Assembly: GCA_002281535.1 (NCBI GenBank)
Contig: NCGD01000021.1
Location: forward strand, 1-60,905
Reading direction: 5' to 3'
Source of the DNA: Sphingomonas sp. 28-63-12
GTDB lineage: Bacteria > Pseudomonadota > Alphaproteobacteria > Sphingomonadales > Sphingomonadaceae
DNA length: 60,905 bases
Shown here: in pieces, positions 1 to 7,483 of the stretch
Numbering within the stretch: position 1 is the first letter of the stretch
Layout of the letters: each line of letters opens with the position of its first letter
Made by a program: the position numbers and the translations under genes
The notes under the pieces: generated by a model
Told to the model about the DNA's origin: nothing
Seen by the model: the letters and a program-made list of their open reading frames with translations, nothing else
Databases searched by the model: none

Positions 1-62
1 TTTGTATATAGTTATATTTTAATTGCCTGATATTTTTATAAACCTCCGTATTTTATAGATAT

Positions 63-90
63 TTGATATAAGTGATACAGGTGGTATTAG
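63..90 (+). promoter_or_regulatory. Candidate sigma-70 promoter for the RiPP precursor (distal)
   Basis: TTGATA at 63-68 matches the -35 consensus at five of six bases and is followed 16 bases later by TATTAG at 85-90, four of six for the -10. It lies in a strikingly AT-rich stretch (about 1-140) upstream of the precursor gene. It would give a leader of roughly 135 nt. A second, weaker pair lies nearer the gene. Prediction by eye only. Confidence 0.35.
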
Positions 91-153
91 AGAAATTGCA
101 CAAAATGACTAGGTGGTGGTCTTAAAGTCAATAAAATTTCAGGTTGTTAGCGA

Positions 154-182
154 TTGCATTTGGCGTTATCTGGGCGTATACA
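154..182 (+). promoter_or_regulatory. Candidate promoter for the RiPP precursor (proximal)
   Basis: TTGCAT at 154-159 and TATACA at 177-182 are separated by exactly 17 bases, giving a predicted start near 189 and a leader of about 40 nt before the ATG at 232. A short inverted repeat, TACAT (179-183) and ATGTA (193-197), overlaps the -10 and start region and could be an operator half-site pair. The match to consensus is only moderate. Confidence 0.3.
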
Positions 183-217
183 TAAGTGACTCATGTAAGG
201 GAGCTTGCCGACACTCT

Positions 218-224
218 GGAGGAG
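218..224 (+). promoter_or_regulatory. Strong ribosome binding site of the precursor gene
   Basis: GGAGGAG at 218-224 sits 7 bases before the ATG at 232. It decides the start: the upstream in-frame TTG at 205 has no such site. It is one of the strongest Shine-Dalgarno sequences in the window, as expected for a gene made in excess over its modifying enzymes. Confidence 0.8.
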
Positions 225-231
225 AAATGCC

Positions 232-726
232 ATGTCCAAGGATGTTACGGTTTCGCGTCGCCAAACTTTGCTCACTCTTGGCTTTGGGGCGGTAGGCGTT
301 GCCAGTGTGCTCAATGGTTCAGCCGCTGTGGGACAAGTGAGTGCGGCAAATCTGCCGATTCAGAAATTTGCGACGGCCAACCCGTCGATCCTCCAGCGGC
401 GGCTGACCGATCAGCGCGCGGTCGCTGCCTTGCAACTGACCAGACGCCTCCCGGCGGCAACGCCGATTGGCAAGATGCTAACACCTTCTGCGGCGGAAGG
501 GCTGACGCCCGGCGCGCGCACGCTGACGAAGGCGGATTTGTCGGCAATGCAGCTTGGCCGTGTGTCGGCGACTGCCGCCAAGCTGACAGTCAAGGATATC
601 GAGAGCGTGCAAAAGGCGTTTGGCCAAATTGGCGGCCTGGCGGCGTCGATTGATGTGTCATGCTGTTGCTGCACGCCGTGTTGCTGTGCCGCTGCGGTTG
701 AGCCCGTGCTCGCGCTTGCTGCCTAA
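232..726 (+). CDS. TOMM/azole RiPP precursor peptide with Tat-like N-terminus
   Basis: Predicted 164-residue precursor. The C-terminal core at residues 143-152 reads SCCCCTPCCC, followed by a 12-residue Ala/Val-rich tail. Ser143, Cys144-147, Thr148 and Cys150-152 are candidates for conversion to thiazoles and (methyl)oxazoles by the YcaO and SagB proteins encoded downstream, much as in streptolysin S-type cores. A GG at 134-135 is a possible leader cleavage site. The leader is very long. Its first 38 residues look like a twin-arginine signal: SRRQTLL at 8-14, a weakly hydrophobic stretch to about 33, and VSA at 36-38 before a possible cleavage point. Two similar segments, LTKADL (98-103) and LTVKDI (118-123), may be leader recognition helices. 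An internal start at Met82 would give a more usual leader but has no visible ribosome site. What is seen: the Cys-rich core and RR motif. Function is inferred from context. Confidence 0.85.
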   Translation: MSKDVTVSRRQTLLTLGFGAVGVASVLNGSAAVGQVSAANLPIQKFATANPSILQRRLTDQRAVAALQLTRRLPAATPIGKMLTPSAAEGLTPGARTLTKADLSAMQLGRVSATAAKLTVKDIESVQKAFGQIGGLAASIDVSCCCCTPCCCAAAVEPVLALAA

Positions 727-740
727 ACGATCAGGGGCGG

Positions 741-757
741 ATTGCCCGGTGGGCGAT
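741..757 (+). terminator. Hairpin after the precursor gene, possible attenuator
   Basis: ATTGCCC (741-747) and GGGCGAT (751-757) form a 7-bp stem, including one G-T pair, around a GGT loop, 14 bases after the precursor stop codon. Only a short, interrupted T run follows, so it is at best a leaky terminator or an RNA-stabilising 3' end. A similar partial terminator after the precursor gene is known in the streptolysin S operon and allows more precursor than enzyme. Confidence 0.4.
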
Positions 758-774
758 CGGCCTTTGATTCCCTG

Positions 775-805
775 CTCCCGCAAGGGAGGCCCCCAGCAAG
801 GGAGG
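775..805 (+). promoter_or_regulatory. Tandem Shine-Dalgarno repeat with GCAA-loop hairpin before the radical SAM gene
   Basis: GCAAGGGAGGC occurs twice (780-790 and 796-806, but with C/G at the first base), 16 bases apart, the second copy being the ribosome site for the GTG at 810. CTCCC at 775-779 pairs with GGGAG at 784-788 around a GCAA tetraloop, or alternatively with GGGAG at 800-804, which would mask the real ribosome site. This could tune translation of the modification operon relative to the precursor. Inference from pairing only. Confidence 0.35.
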
Positions 806-809
806 CAAT

Positions 810-2231
810 GTGGGCGCGCGCGTTCTTCTCATCTGGCCAAATTCGCTCAACGAAGTGCTGGGCTGGGGTGACCTTGGCGCGATCGCCGAGCCACTGGCGC
901 TCGAATATCTCGGTGCTGCCTTGCGTGCCGCCGGTCACGAAGCGATCGTCTTGGATCTGCGCCTGCGCCAGGGCAAGCTGGTCGAAACGCTTGCTTCCTT
1001 CCGTCCCGACCTCGTTGGGGTCACTGCCTTTTCCATGCACGTCCGCCGCGCCCTCGAGATTTGTGACGAGGTAAAGCGGTTTGACCCGGCCATCCTGACA
1101 ATCGTCGGCGGCCACCACGCGACGTTTCTGCCCGATGATTTTTTTGCAGCAGCCGTGGATATAGTCGTTTCGGGCGACGGCACCGAAGCCATTGTCGCGG
1201 CAGCTGACGAGTCGGTTGGCGGGCCGATTGCGCGCGGCGATGGAATTTATCGATGCGACGCCAGGGGTGCATTCGCGGCCACGGGCGGGCCGACTCGCCT
1301 GCTGACCCGCGACGAGCTCGATCTACTCGCACCGCCTGACCGACAGCTGACCGCCGGCGACCGCGAAGGCTACTTCATCGACTGGATGCGCCCTATCGCG
1401 CTGCTGCGGACGTCGGTCGGTTGTCCGTATCGATGCAGCTTTTGTTCGGTGTGGCGCGTGTTCGAGGGCCATTATCATTTGCGCAGCATCGACAAGGTCG
1501 TCGATGAATTGAGAATGATCGAGGAGGAAAATATATTCCTGATCGATGACGAGGCGTTTATTAATGGGAAGCGGATGCTGACGCTGGCGGGGGCGATTGC
1601 GGAGGCGGGCGTCAGGAAGCGTTATTTCACCTATTGCCGGATCGATACGCTTCTGCGCAACCGCGATGCGGTGGCGGCCTGGGCCAAGATCGGGCTCGAC
1701 CGGCTGTTCATCGGTATCGACGCGATCAGCTGGAAGGACCTCGACGAATATAACAAGAAATGCTCGATCGATGACATCGAGCGCGGACTGGCGGCGGCCC
1801 GCGAACTGGGCGTCGGCGTGTTCGCGCAGTTTGTCGTCAACACCGATTACGGCCCCGATGACTTCAAGGCGCTGAGCCGCTTCATCGAACGCAGCGGTAT
1901 CGACTATCCGAGCTTCACCGTGCTGACCCCGCTGCCGGGGACCGACATGCTCGCCAGTTTCGACCAGGTCATCGAAAAACAGGAAAATGGCCGGCCCAAT
2001 TGGGCGCTGTTCGATTGCCAGAATGCGGTTACCGCCACGCGCCTGCCCAAGGCGGAATTCCGGGCGCGCTACCGCGATCTCTACCGCGTCTTCAAGGGAT
2101 CCTACACCCAATATCGCGAGCATGTCGTCGCGGTGCGCGAGGATGTGACCCGCGAATCGGCGCTGGGCCGACCGGTTTCCAATGCCATCACGATCGGGGA
2201 GAGCGCGATGAACCGGACGTCGGTGCTATGA
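810..2231 (+). CDS. B12-binding radical SAM enzyme (RiPP tailoring)
   Basis: A 473-residue protein with an N-terminal cobalamin-binding Rossmann-type domain (about 1-150; VGGHHATFLP at 99-108 and VVSGDGTE at 119-126 are typical of the B12-binding radical SAM class) and a radical SAM core with CxxxCxxC at Cys205, Cys209 and Cys212 (GCPYRCSFC), which should bind the [4Fe-4S] cluster that cleaves S-adenosylmethionine. Members of this class often methylate unactivated carbons, but other chemistry is known. It starts at GTG 810 behind AGGGAGG; the nearby ATG at 808 is out of frame. It shares ATGA with the next gene, so it is the first of the translationally coupled modification genes. The likely substrate is the precursor at 232-726. 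The exact reaction is not shown by the sequence. Confidence 0.85.
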   Translation: MGARVLLIWPNSLNEVLGWGDLGAIAEPLALEYLGAALRAAGHEAIVLDLRLRQGKLVETLASFRPDLVGVTAFSMHVRRALEICDEVKRFDPAILTIVGGHHATFLPDDFFAAAVDIVVSGDGTEAIVAAADESVGGPIARGDGIYRCDARGAFAATGGPTRLLTRDELDLLAPPDRQLTAGDREGYFIDWMRPIALLRTSVGCPYRCSFCSVWRVFEGHYHLRSIDKVVDELRMIEEENIFLIDDEAFINGKRMLTLAGAIAEAGVRKRYFTYCRIDTLLRNRDAVAAWAKIGLDRLFIGIDAISWKDLDEYNKKCSIDDIERGLAAARELGVGVFAQFVVNTDYGPDDFKALSRFIERSGIDYPSFTVLTPLPGTDMLASFDQVIEKQENGRPNWALFDCQNAVTATRLPKAEFRARYRDLYRVFKGSYTQYREHVVAVREDVTRESALGRPVSNAITIGESAMNRTSVL

Positions 2232-3289
2232 GGATCGATCTGGCGCCCGCCGCGGCAGAACCGCTGGTGCTGCTCGACGTGCAGGCCGCACCGTTTGACA
2301 CTGGCTATGTGTTGAAGCGCGGGATCACCCGAGTATTTCTGGAGGCGGCCGGGCTCGAAGCGGTGCTCGCGGTGCTCGCCGACCTAGCGCGGCGCGAGGG
2401 CGGGGCGACCGCGGCCGAGCTGATCGCGGCGGTCGACGAGGGTGATCGCCCGATCATGGAAAGTCTGATCGAGGCACTTAAATCGCGGCGGCTGCTGGTG
2501 TCGGTCGCCGATGGGGCAGATAACAGCGCCGAAGCCGATGATCGCCATGAGAGCGTGTTCTACTGGAATTACGGCACATCACCGGCGGCGGTGCGCGGCA
2601 CGCTGGCGAGCCGGCGACTTTCGGTCATGGGCGTCAATCATATTGGCACCGCGCTGGCGGCGGCGCTGGGTGGCATGGGGTTCGGCACCGTCGAGCTGGT
2701 CGACCACCCGATGCTGCGCAATATCGCGCTGGCCATGGCCGAGGGAAAGGTCGCGCCGATCGACTATGCCGCCTGGGCCGAGGCAGAAGAGATGCCCGAC
2801 TGCCTGATCCTGACCGCCGATTTCGGCGGCCCCGATCTGGCGCGCGAATGGAACGACTTTTGCGTCGCCAATGATCTGAACTTTTACCCGGTGCTGCTCT
2901 GCGATCAGATCGGGATGATCGGGCCGATGGTGCTGCCGGGCCGAAGCGCCTGTTATGAATGCGTCGGGCTGCGCGACCGATCGGCATCGAGCGAGATCAG
3001 CCTGCAGCGGGCGACGGATAACAGCGCTTATTTCGCGCAGCATGCCACTGGCTTTTTGGCGCCGATGGCGCACGCTGCCGCCAATCTGGCCGCGACCGAG
3101 CTGCTCAAATTCTATTCGCAGGCGTTGCCCGGCGGCAATATCGGGCGGCTGATCGAGCTGGATCTGCTCACCCCGTCGCTGGTGACGCGGCGGGTGCTGA
3201 AAGTGCCGCGCTGCCCGGTCTGCGCGACGGCACGCAGCGCACCATCGCCCGCCGCCGAGAGTAATGTCTTCATGCCGGGCAACGATTAA
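2228..3289 (+). CDS. E1/ThiF-like TOMM cyclodehydratase partner (leader-binding)
   Basis: A 353-residue protein of the E1-ubiquitin-activating-like family that partners YcaO enzymes in azoline formation (SagC / cyclodehydratase C-protein type). Residues about 20-95 look like a winged-helix RiPP recognition element that would bind the leader. A Rossmann-like segment (SVMGVNHIGTALA at 132-144) follows. Cys242/Cys245 (CYEC) and Cys329/Cys332 (CPVC) form the structural zinc tetrathiolate typical of this family. The adenylation site of classical E1 enzymes looks degenerate, as expected for these scaffold proteins. It overlaps the radical SAM gene by ATGA and its TAA shares one base with the ATG of the YcaO gene, so these are made together. 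Confidence 0.85.
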   Translation: MRIDLAPAAAEPLVLLDVQAAPFDTGYVLKRGITRVFLEAAGLEAVLAVLADLARREGGATAAELIAAVDEGDRPIMESLIEALKSRRLLVSVADGADNSAEADDRHESVFYWNYGTSPAAVRGTLASRRLSVMGVNHIGTALAAALGGMGFGTVELVDHPMLRNIALAMAEGKVAPIDYAAWAEAEEMPDCLILTADFGGPDLAREWNDFCVANDLNFYPVLLCDQIGMIGPMVLPGRSACYECVGLRDRSASSEISLQRATDNSAYFAQHATGFLAPMAHAAANLAATELLKFYSQALPGGNIGRLIELDLLTPSLVTRRVLKVPRCPVCATARSAPSPAAESNVFMPGND

Positions 3290-4626
3290 TGGCGAGCGTC
3301 GCGCTCCGCTCGCTCGCGCCCTTGGGGCCACTGGGCGCGCATCTGGGCGTGCTGTGCGATCCGCGGATGGGCATCGTCAACGATGTCGCCGAGATTCCGA
3401 TCGAGCCGGGATCGCCGCGCTTTTTCCATTTTGCAGCGCGCGCCTGCAACACTCAGGCCTTTGTTGCACAACGCAATTTCTACCAGACCGGCGGCGCAGC
3501 AGTGACTCGCGAGATTGCGCTCGCCAAGGCAGTGGGCGAGGCGGTCGAGCGTTATTGTGGCGCCATCTATGATCGCGAGACATTGCCGCTGGCGAGCGCG
3601 GCGGCGGCATCCTTTGCGTGCGTCGATCCCGGACAATTCGCTTTGTACAGCGCCGCGCAATATGCCGAGCCGGGCTTTCCCTGGGTGCCGTTCACGCGCG
3701 AGACAATGATCCGTTGGACCCCGGCAACCGACCTGCTGTCCGGGGACATTGTCCATGTGCCGGCGGCGTTTGTCTGGATTCCCTATAGTTTTGTCCGCGG
3801 CAGCAGTGATGCGCCGATTGGCCAGCCAATCTCGACCGGACTGGCATGCCATGGTAGCCGCCCGCGGGCGATCCTGGGCGGTCTCTATGAAGTGGTCGAA
3901 CGCGATTGCTTCACGATCGCCTGGCAAGCCGGGATCGCGCCGCCGCGCATCCGGGCCGAGACGATCCCGGACGCTGCCTATGACATGGTCCGCCGCTTCG
4001 AGGAGACGGGCGACCGTGTCATCCTGCTCGATATCACCACCGACAACGGCATCCCCTGCATCCTAAGTGTGCTGCTGTCCGATGCACCCGAAAGGCCGGC
4101 GCGCGTTTTTGCCGCGTCCGCCGATCTCGATCCGGCGCGCGCCCTTGCCAAGGCGGTCGAGGAACTGGCGCATACCCGTCGCTATGCGCAGCAGATCAGG
4201 CGCCATTTGCCGCCCGTCTCCGACCAGAATGACTGGGAGGATATCGTTACCCAGATGGATCATCTGAACTTCGCCGCCGATCCGGCCAATAGCGCGGTGA
4301 TCGACAGCCTGCTGGGCTCAAACGAACGGCGCAGTTTTGCCGACTATGCCTCGCTTGCCACCAATCCCGACGATGATGTCATCACCGCCGCCAGCCGGAT
4401 CGAAGACACCGGCCACCGGGCCTATGCCGCTGATCTGACCAGCGCCGATATGGCGATGCTGGGCCTGCATGTCTGGCGGGTGATTGTGCCTGGCTATCAC
4501 CCGCTGTTCATGGGCTATCGCATCCGCGCCCTGGGGGGCACGCGGCTGTTCACGGTGCCGCAGCGGCTTGGCCATCCGGGGGTTGCACCCGGGCAGGATC
4601 GCGGCGTGCCGCATCCCTATCCATGA
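3289..4626 (+). CDS. YcaO cyclodehydratase (azoline-forming)
   Basis: A 445-residue YcaO protein. These enzymes use ATP to phosphorylate the amide backbone and cyclise Cys, Ser or Thr side chains into thiazolines or oxazolines. ATP/Mg-binding signatures are visible: GEAVERY at 83-89 (ExxER), STGLA at 182-186 and EVVERD at 201-206. The C-terminus is PHPYP (441-445), the PxPxP ending that marks azoline-forming YcaO proteins and that reaches into the active site. It works with the leader-binding E1-like protein encoded just upstream and overlaps the SagB-type gene by ATGA. Likely substrate residues are in the precursor core SCCCCTPCCC. Domain assignment is secure; the number of rings is unknown. 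Confidence 0.93.
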   Translation: MASVALRSLAPLGPLGAHLGVLCDPRMGIVNDVAEIPIEPGSPRFFHFAARACNTQAFVAQRNFYQTGGAAVTREIALAKAVGEAVERYCGAIYDRETLPLASAAAASFACVDPGQFALYSAAQYAEPGFPWVPFTRETMIRWTPATDLLSGDIVHVPAAFVWIPYSFVRGSSDAPIGQPISTGLACHGSRPRAILGGLYEVVERDCFTIAWQAGIAPPRIRAETIPDAAYDMVRRFEETGDRVILLDITTDNGIPCILSVLLSDAPERPARVFAASADLDPARALAKAVEELAHTRRYAQQIRRHLPPVSDQNDWEDIVTQMDHLNFAADPANSAVIDSLLGSNERRSFADYASLATNPDDDVITAASRIEDTGHRAYAADLTSADMAMLGLHVWRVIVPGYHPLFMGYRIRALGGTRLFTVPQRLGHPGVAPGQDRGVPHPYP

Positions 4627-5498
4627 ACCGTCCGATCCGTCCCTTGTTCGGCGCTGCCCCGCGCCCCGAATTGGGCCCGGTGCTGGATAGCGAATCGATC
4701 GCCTATCGCGCGCTGGTGCCGCCCAGCGACGATGAGTGTTGTTGGGAGACCTATCACGACAATTCGAAGACCGAGCGGCATGATCGCCCGCCGCCCAATG
4801 ACCTTGTCCGGGCGCGGATGGCGGCGCTGGCACCAGCGCTCGCCTATGAAGGCTATCCTACGATCGCCCTGCCACCGCCGCCCGATTTGACGATGCCGAT
4901 CGGCGCCGCAATCCGTGCGCGCGTCACCGGGCGGGACATGGCAAGCTGCGCACTCGACCTCGATCAGGTCTCGGCGCTGCTGTTCAATGCCTATGGCGAG
5001 ACGCGCGACAATGCCGAGACGACGTTTCCGCGCCCGTTCCGCACCGTGCCGTCGGGCGGCGCGCTCTATCCGCTTGACCTTTATCTGCATAGCGCGCGCA
5101 TCGCCGGTGCGCCGCCGGGGCTTTATTATTACGATCCCACGCGCCACCAGCTGCGGTTGGTGCGGCGCGGCGACCAGACTCACAAGCTCAGCGGCTTTTT
5201 CGTCCAACCAGAATTGCCGCTCAATTCGGCAGCCCAGTTGTTCATCACGGCCTTTTTCGAGCGATCGACCTTTAAATATCGTGATCGCGGCTATCGCTTT
5301 GCGTTGCTTGAAGCGGGCCATGTCGCGCAGAATTTCAATCTCGCCGGCACGGCACTGGGGCTCGCCGTGACTTGTGTCGGCGGCTATTTCGATCGCGATG
5401 TCGATGATTTTCTGCAGATAGACGGCATCACCCGCAGCACCATCTATGCGCAGGTTGTTGGCGGTCGTGGCATAGGCGCCGATACGACGCATTGGTGA
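4623..5498 (+). CDS. SagB-type FMN-dependent azoline dehydrogenase
   Basis: A 291-residue nitroreductase-fold protein of the SagB/ThcOx group, which oxidises azolines to aromatic azoles with FMN. Family marks are TVPSGGALYPLDLY at 141-154 (FMN contact), a Lys-Tyr pair at 218-219 (KYRDRGYR; SagB-type enzymes use a Lys/Tyr motif in catalysis) and the helix LLEAGHVAQNFNLAGTALGL at 228-247. Its presence predicts aromatic thiazole or oxazole rings in the product. It overlaps the YcaO gene by ATGA and the next gene by GTGA. Confidence 0.9.
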   Translation: MNRPIRPLFGAAPRPELGPVLDSESIAYRALVPPSDDECCWETYHDNSKTERHDRPPPNDLVRARMAALAPALAYEGYPTIALPPPPDLTMPIGAAIRARVTGRDMASCALDLDQVSALLFNAYGETRDNAETTFPRPFRTVPSGGALYPLDLYLHSARIAGAPPGLYYYDPTRHQLRLVRRGDQTHKLSGFFVQPELPLNSAAQLFITAFFERSTFKYRDRGYRFALLEAGHVAQNFNLAGTALGLAVTCVGGYFDRDVDDFLQIDGITRSTIYAQVVGGRGIGADTTHW

Positions 5499-7483
5499 CG
5501 GGGATGACCATTCGATCCCCGCCCATGCGACCGGGCCCGATATTCCGCGTGGATCTGGCCATGGGGGCGTGGTCACCGGGCCATGCCGCCGGCGAGCTTG
5601 CCGCCCAATTGGGCATCGCCTTGCCCGAGCCGGCGCATGTCGACGCCGCCGAAATCAGCCGCAATGTCGATCGCGAAGCGCGGGGCGACGGTACCTTGCT
5701 GACCGCCTATCATCAGGCGCTGTCGATTGCCGACGCGCTGCCCGATGACCCGCGCATTGTGGTTGTGCGACCGCTTCATGCACTTCCGATCCGGTCCGAC
5801 AACCGTGCGCTGCTGCGCTATCTGCTGCGGCTCGGCATCGCCGTGCGATTCGCGGGCGGTCGATCGCCATCGCCGCCAGCTGCGCTGCCGCCGTTGCTGC
5901 AACTCTATCCCGGGCTGGTGCCGGCGCCGGTTGTTGCGGCCTTGGGGATCGCGCCGGACCATCCCGCGCTGCAATCGGCGGGGCCGGCGCATTATACGAT
6001 CGCGCCGGGTGCGCGGACAATCGATCCGCGCTGCGTGCCGGCGCTGATCGACCAGCTCGCTGCCTATGAACATGGCGATCCCCGGTTGTTTGCCTATTGC
6101 CAGTGCCTGGGTACCGCGCTGTTCGTCGATGCGCCGGCACTGGCGGGCTATGCGCAGGCCGCCGTCCAAGCCTCGGCCGATCTCGCGCTGGCACTGGCCA
6201 AGCGCGCGCGTGCCTGCGCCCGGACCCCGATCGACGCAGCGGCGACCGAGCTGCAGCTGCAGGGCATCCGAATTTTCCTGCACCAGTTTGCCGAGGCTGC
6301 CGCCGCACCCGAGCCGTCGCCGCGCTTGCCCGCGGCCTTGCGCGGTGAACTGTCGGTGATGCGCGGCTGGGGCAAGGTGATGATCGGGGATGTCGACGCT
6401 GCCGAACGCTGTTTTGCCGAGACTGGGCCAGCGCGTGACGCGGCAACGGCGCTCTATCACCGCAACATCTTCGCGTTCGCCCGGTTTCGCCATGGTGACC
6501 TGGATGGTGCGCGGGCGATCGAGCGGGAGATCGAAGGTGCACTGGCAAGCGACTCTGATCCCGATCCGCAGCTCCACTTCGTCAACGCGATCAACCTGGC
6601 CCGGCTCAGCCGCGCGGCTGGTGATGACCAAGGCTATTGCGATTATCTGCGGCGCGCTTTTGCGACCACCGACAATGTGCGCAGCGCGAGCGAGATCGTC
6701 CAGCTCAACCTGCTCCGGGCGCAAACGCTCGATCGCGGCGATCCCGATCAGGCGCGGCGGTGCCGGTTGCGGGCGGCGCTGGCCTGGCTCGCATCCGAGC
6801 CGGCCGAGGCGATCAGCGTGCGGGCGATCCGGGTCGCCATCGATCCTGGCGCTGCCCATCCCCGGACCCTCGACAGGCAGATCGCCGAGATGCTGTTGAC
6901 GGCGCTGGCAGCGGCCTGGCCAGCGGTAACGCCGCTGGTGCTGGACACCGCGCCGCATGTTGCGCTGAGCGACGCTGCCGACGGGCTTGTCGTCGAGCAA
7001 ATCGGCGCAGCGGAGGGGGTTTGCCTGCTCTGGTCACCGATGCGGCAGCGCCGCCTGCCGCGCGCACCGGCAACCGACGGGCTGGCGGCGCTGGCCTTTG
7101 CGATCATCGCTGCCGAAGTCGATCTGCCGGCATCCCCATCGGCCGGGACCTGGATCATCGATACAGTGACGGGGGCGGATGTCCGCGCCAGCCGGGTCGA
7201 TTCGGCGGCGGCGGCGTGGCGATACGGGCTGGAGCAAGGCACGGCCGCGCCGATTGTCGTGCGAGCCGGCCCCGCCGTCCGCCGGATCGAGACACGCGGC
7301 GGTGGTGATGTTGTCCATTTCAAGCGCCATTTGCCGCCGCGCCGCTTGAGCGAGGCCGAGAGGGGGGTGGTGTCAGCCGTGGCGAGGTGCGGTACGATTG
7401 CCGTCGATCGGATCGAGCGGCCCGATATTGTGCGGGCGCTGGTGGCGGCGCGGGTGCTGGGGCTCGGCAGCGATGTTGCATAA
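5495..7483 (+). CDS. Large cluster protein of unknown function (helical-repeat-like)
   Basis: A 662-residue protein that I do not recognise. The start is uncertain: GTG 5495 overlaps the SagB stop as GTGA, matching the style of the operon; ATG 5504 and TTG 5492 are alternatives. The first 140 residues contain an alternating region (RIVVVRPLHALP, ALLRYLLRLGIAVRF) that resembles a small alpha/beta domain. Residues about 180-460 are Ala/Leu/Arg-rich helices that resemble TPR-like repeats (for example DVDAAERCF, DLDGARAIEREIEGAL). The last 60 residues (LSEAERGVVSAVARCG onwards, then DIVRALVAARVLGL) could be a winged-helix module. No membrane segment or catalytic motif is evident. Its place inside the overlapping operon argues that it belongs to the pathway, perhaps as a scaffold or recognition protein. 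Confidence 0.7.
   Translation: MTGMTIRSPPMRPGPIFRVDLAMGAWSPGHAAGELAAQLGIALPEPAHVDAAEISRNVDREARGDGTLLTAYHQALSIADALPDDPRIVVVRPLHALPIRSDNRALLRYLLRLGIAVRFAGGRSPSPPAALPPLLQLYPGLVPAPVVAALGIAPDHPALQSAGPAHYTIAPGARTIDPRCVPALIDQLAAYEHGDPRLFAYCQCLGTALFVDAPALAGYAQAAVQASADLALALAKRARACARTPIDAAATELQLQGIRIFLHQFAEAAAAPEPSPRLPAALRGELSVMRGWGKVMIGDVDAAERCFAETGPARDAATALYHRNIFAFARFRHGDLDGARAIEREIEGALASDSDPDPQLHFVNAINLARLSRAAGDDQGYCDYLRRAFATTDNVRSASEIVQLNLLRAQTLDRGDPDQARRCRLRAALAWLASEPAEAISVRAIRVAIDPGAAHPRTLDRQIAEMLLTALAAAWPAVTPLVLDTAPHVALSDAADGLVVEQIGAAEGVCLLWSPMRQRRLPRAPATDGLAALAFAIIAAEVDLPASPSAGTWIIDTVTGADVRASRVDSAAAAWRYGLEQGTAAPIVVRAGPAVRRIETRGGGDVVHFKRHLPPRRLSEAERGVVSAVARCGTIAVDRIERPDIVRALVAARVLGLGSDVA

Noticed and set aside
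1-140. AT-rich left end as a replication origin
   Set aside because: No DnaA-box array, parAB or dnaA/hemE nearby; the position before the precursor fits a promoter better.
205-231. TTG 205 as precursor start
   Set aside because: It lacks a ribosome site and would put extra residues before the Tat-like signal; ATG 232 has both in place.
113-295. 60-codon frame starting at 113, overlapping the precursor start
   Set aside because: No ribosome site and it conflicts with the precursor gene, which has GGAGGAG.
232-726. Precursor as a metallothionein or methanobactin-type metal binder
   Set aside because: The neighbouring YcaO with PxPxP end and SagB argue for ring formation at the Cys residues; free thiols are less likely.
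5573-7000. 475-codon minus-strand frame opposite the unknown RiPP-cluster gene
   Set aside because: Arg/Gln-rich shadow sequence with no ribosome site; the plus-strand gene fits the overlapping operon on both sides.
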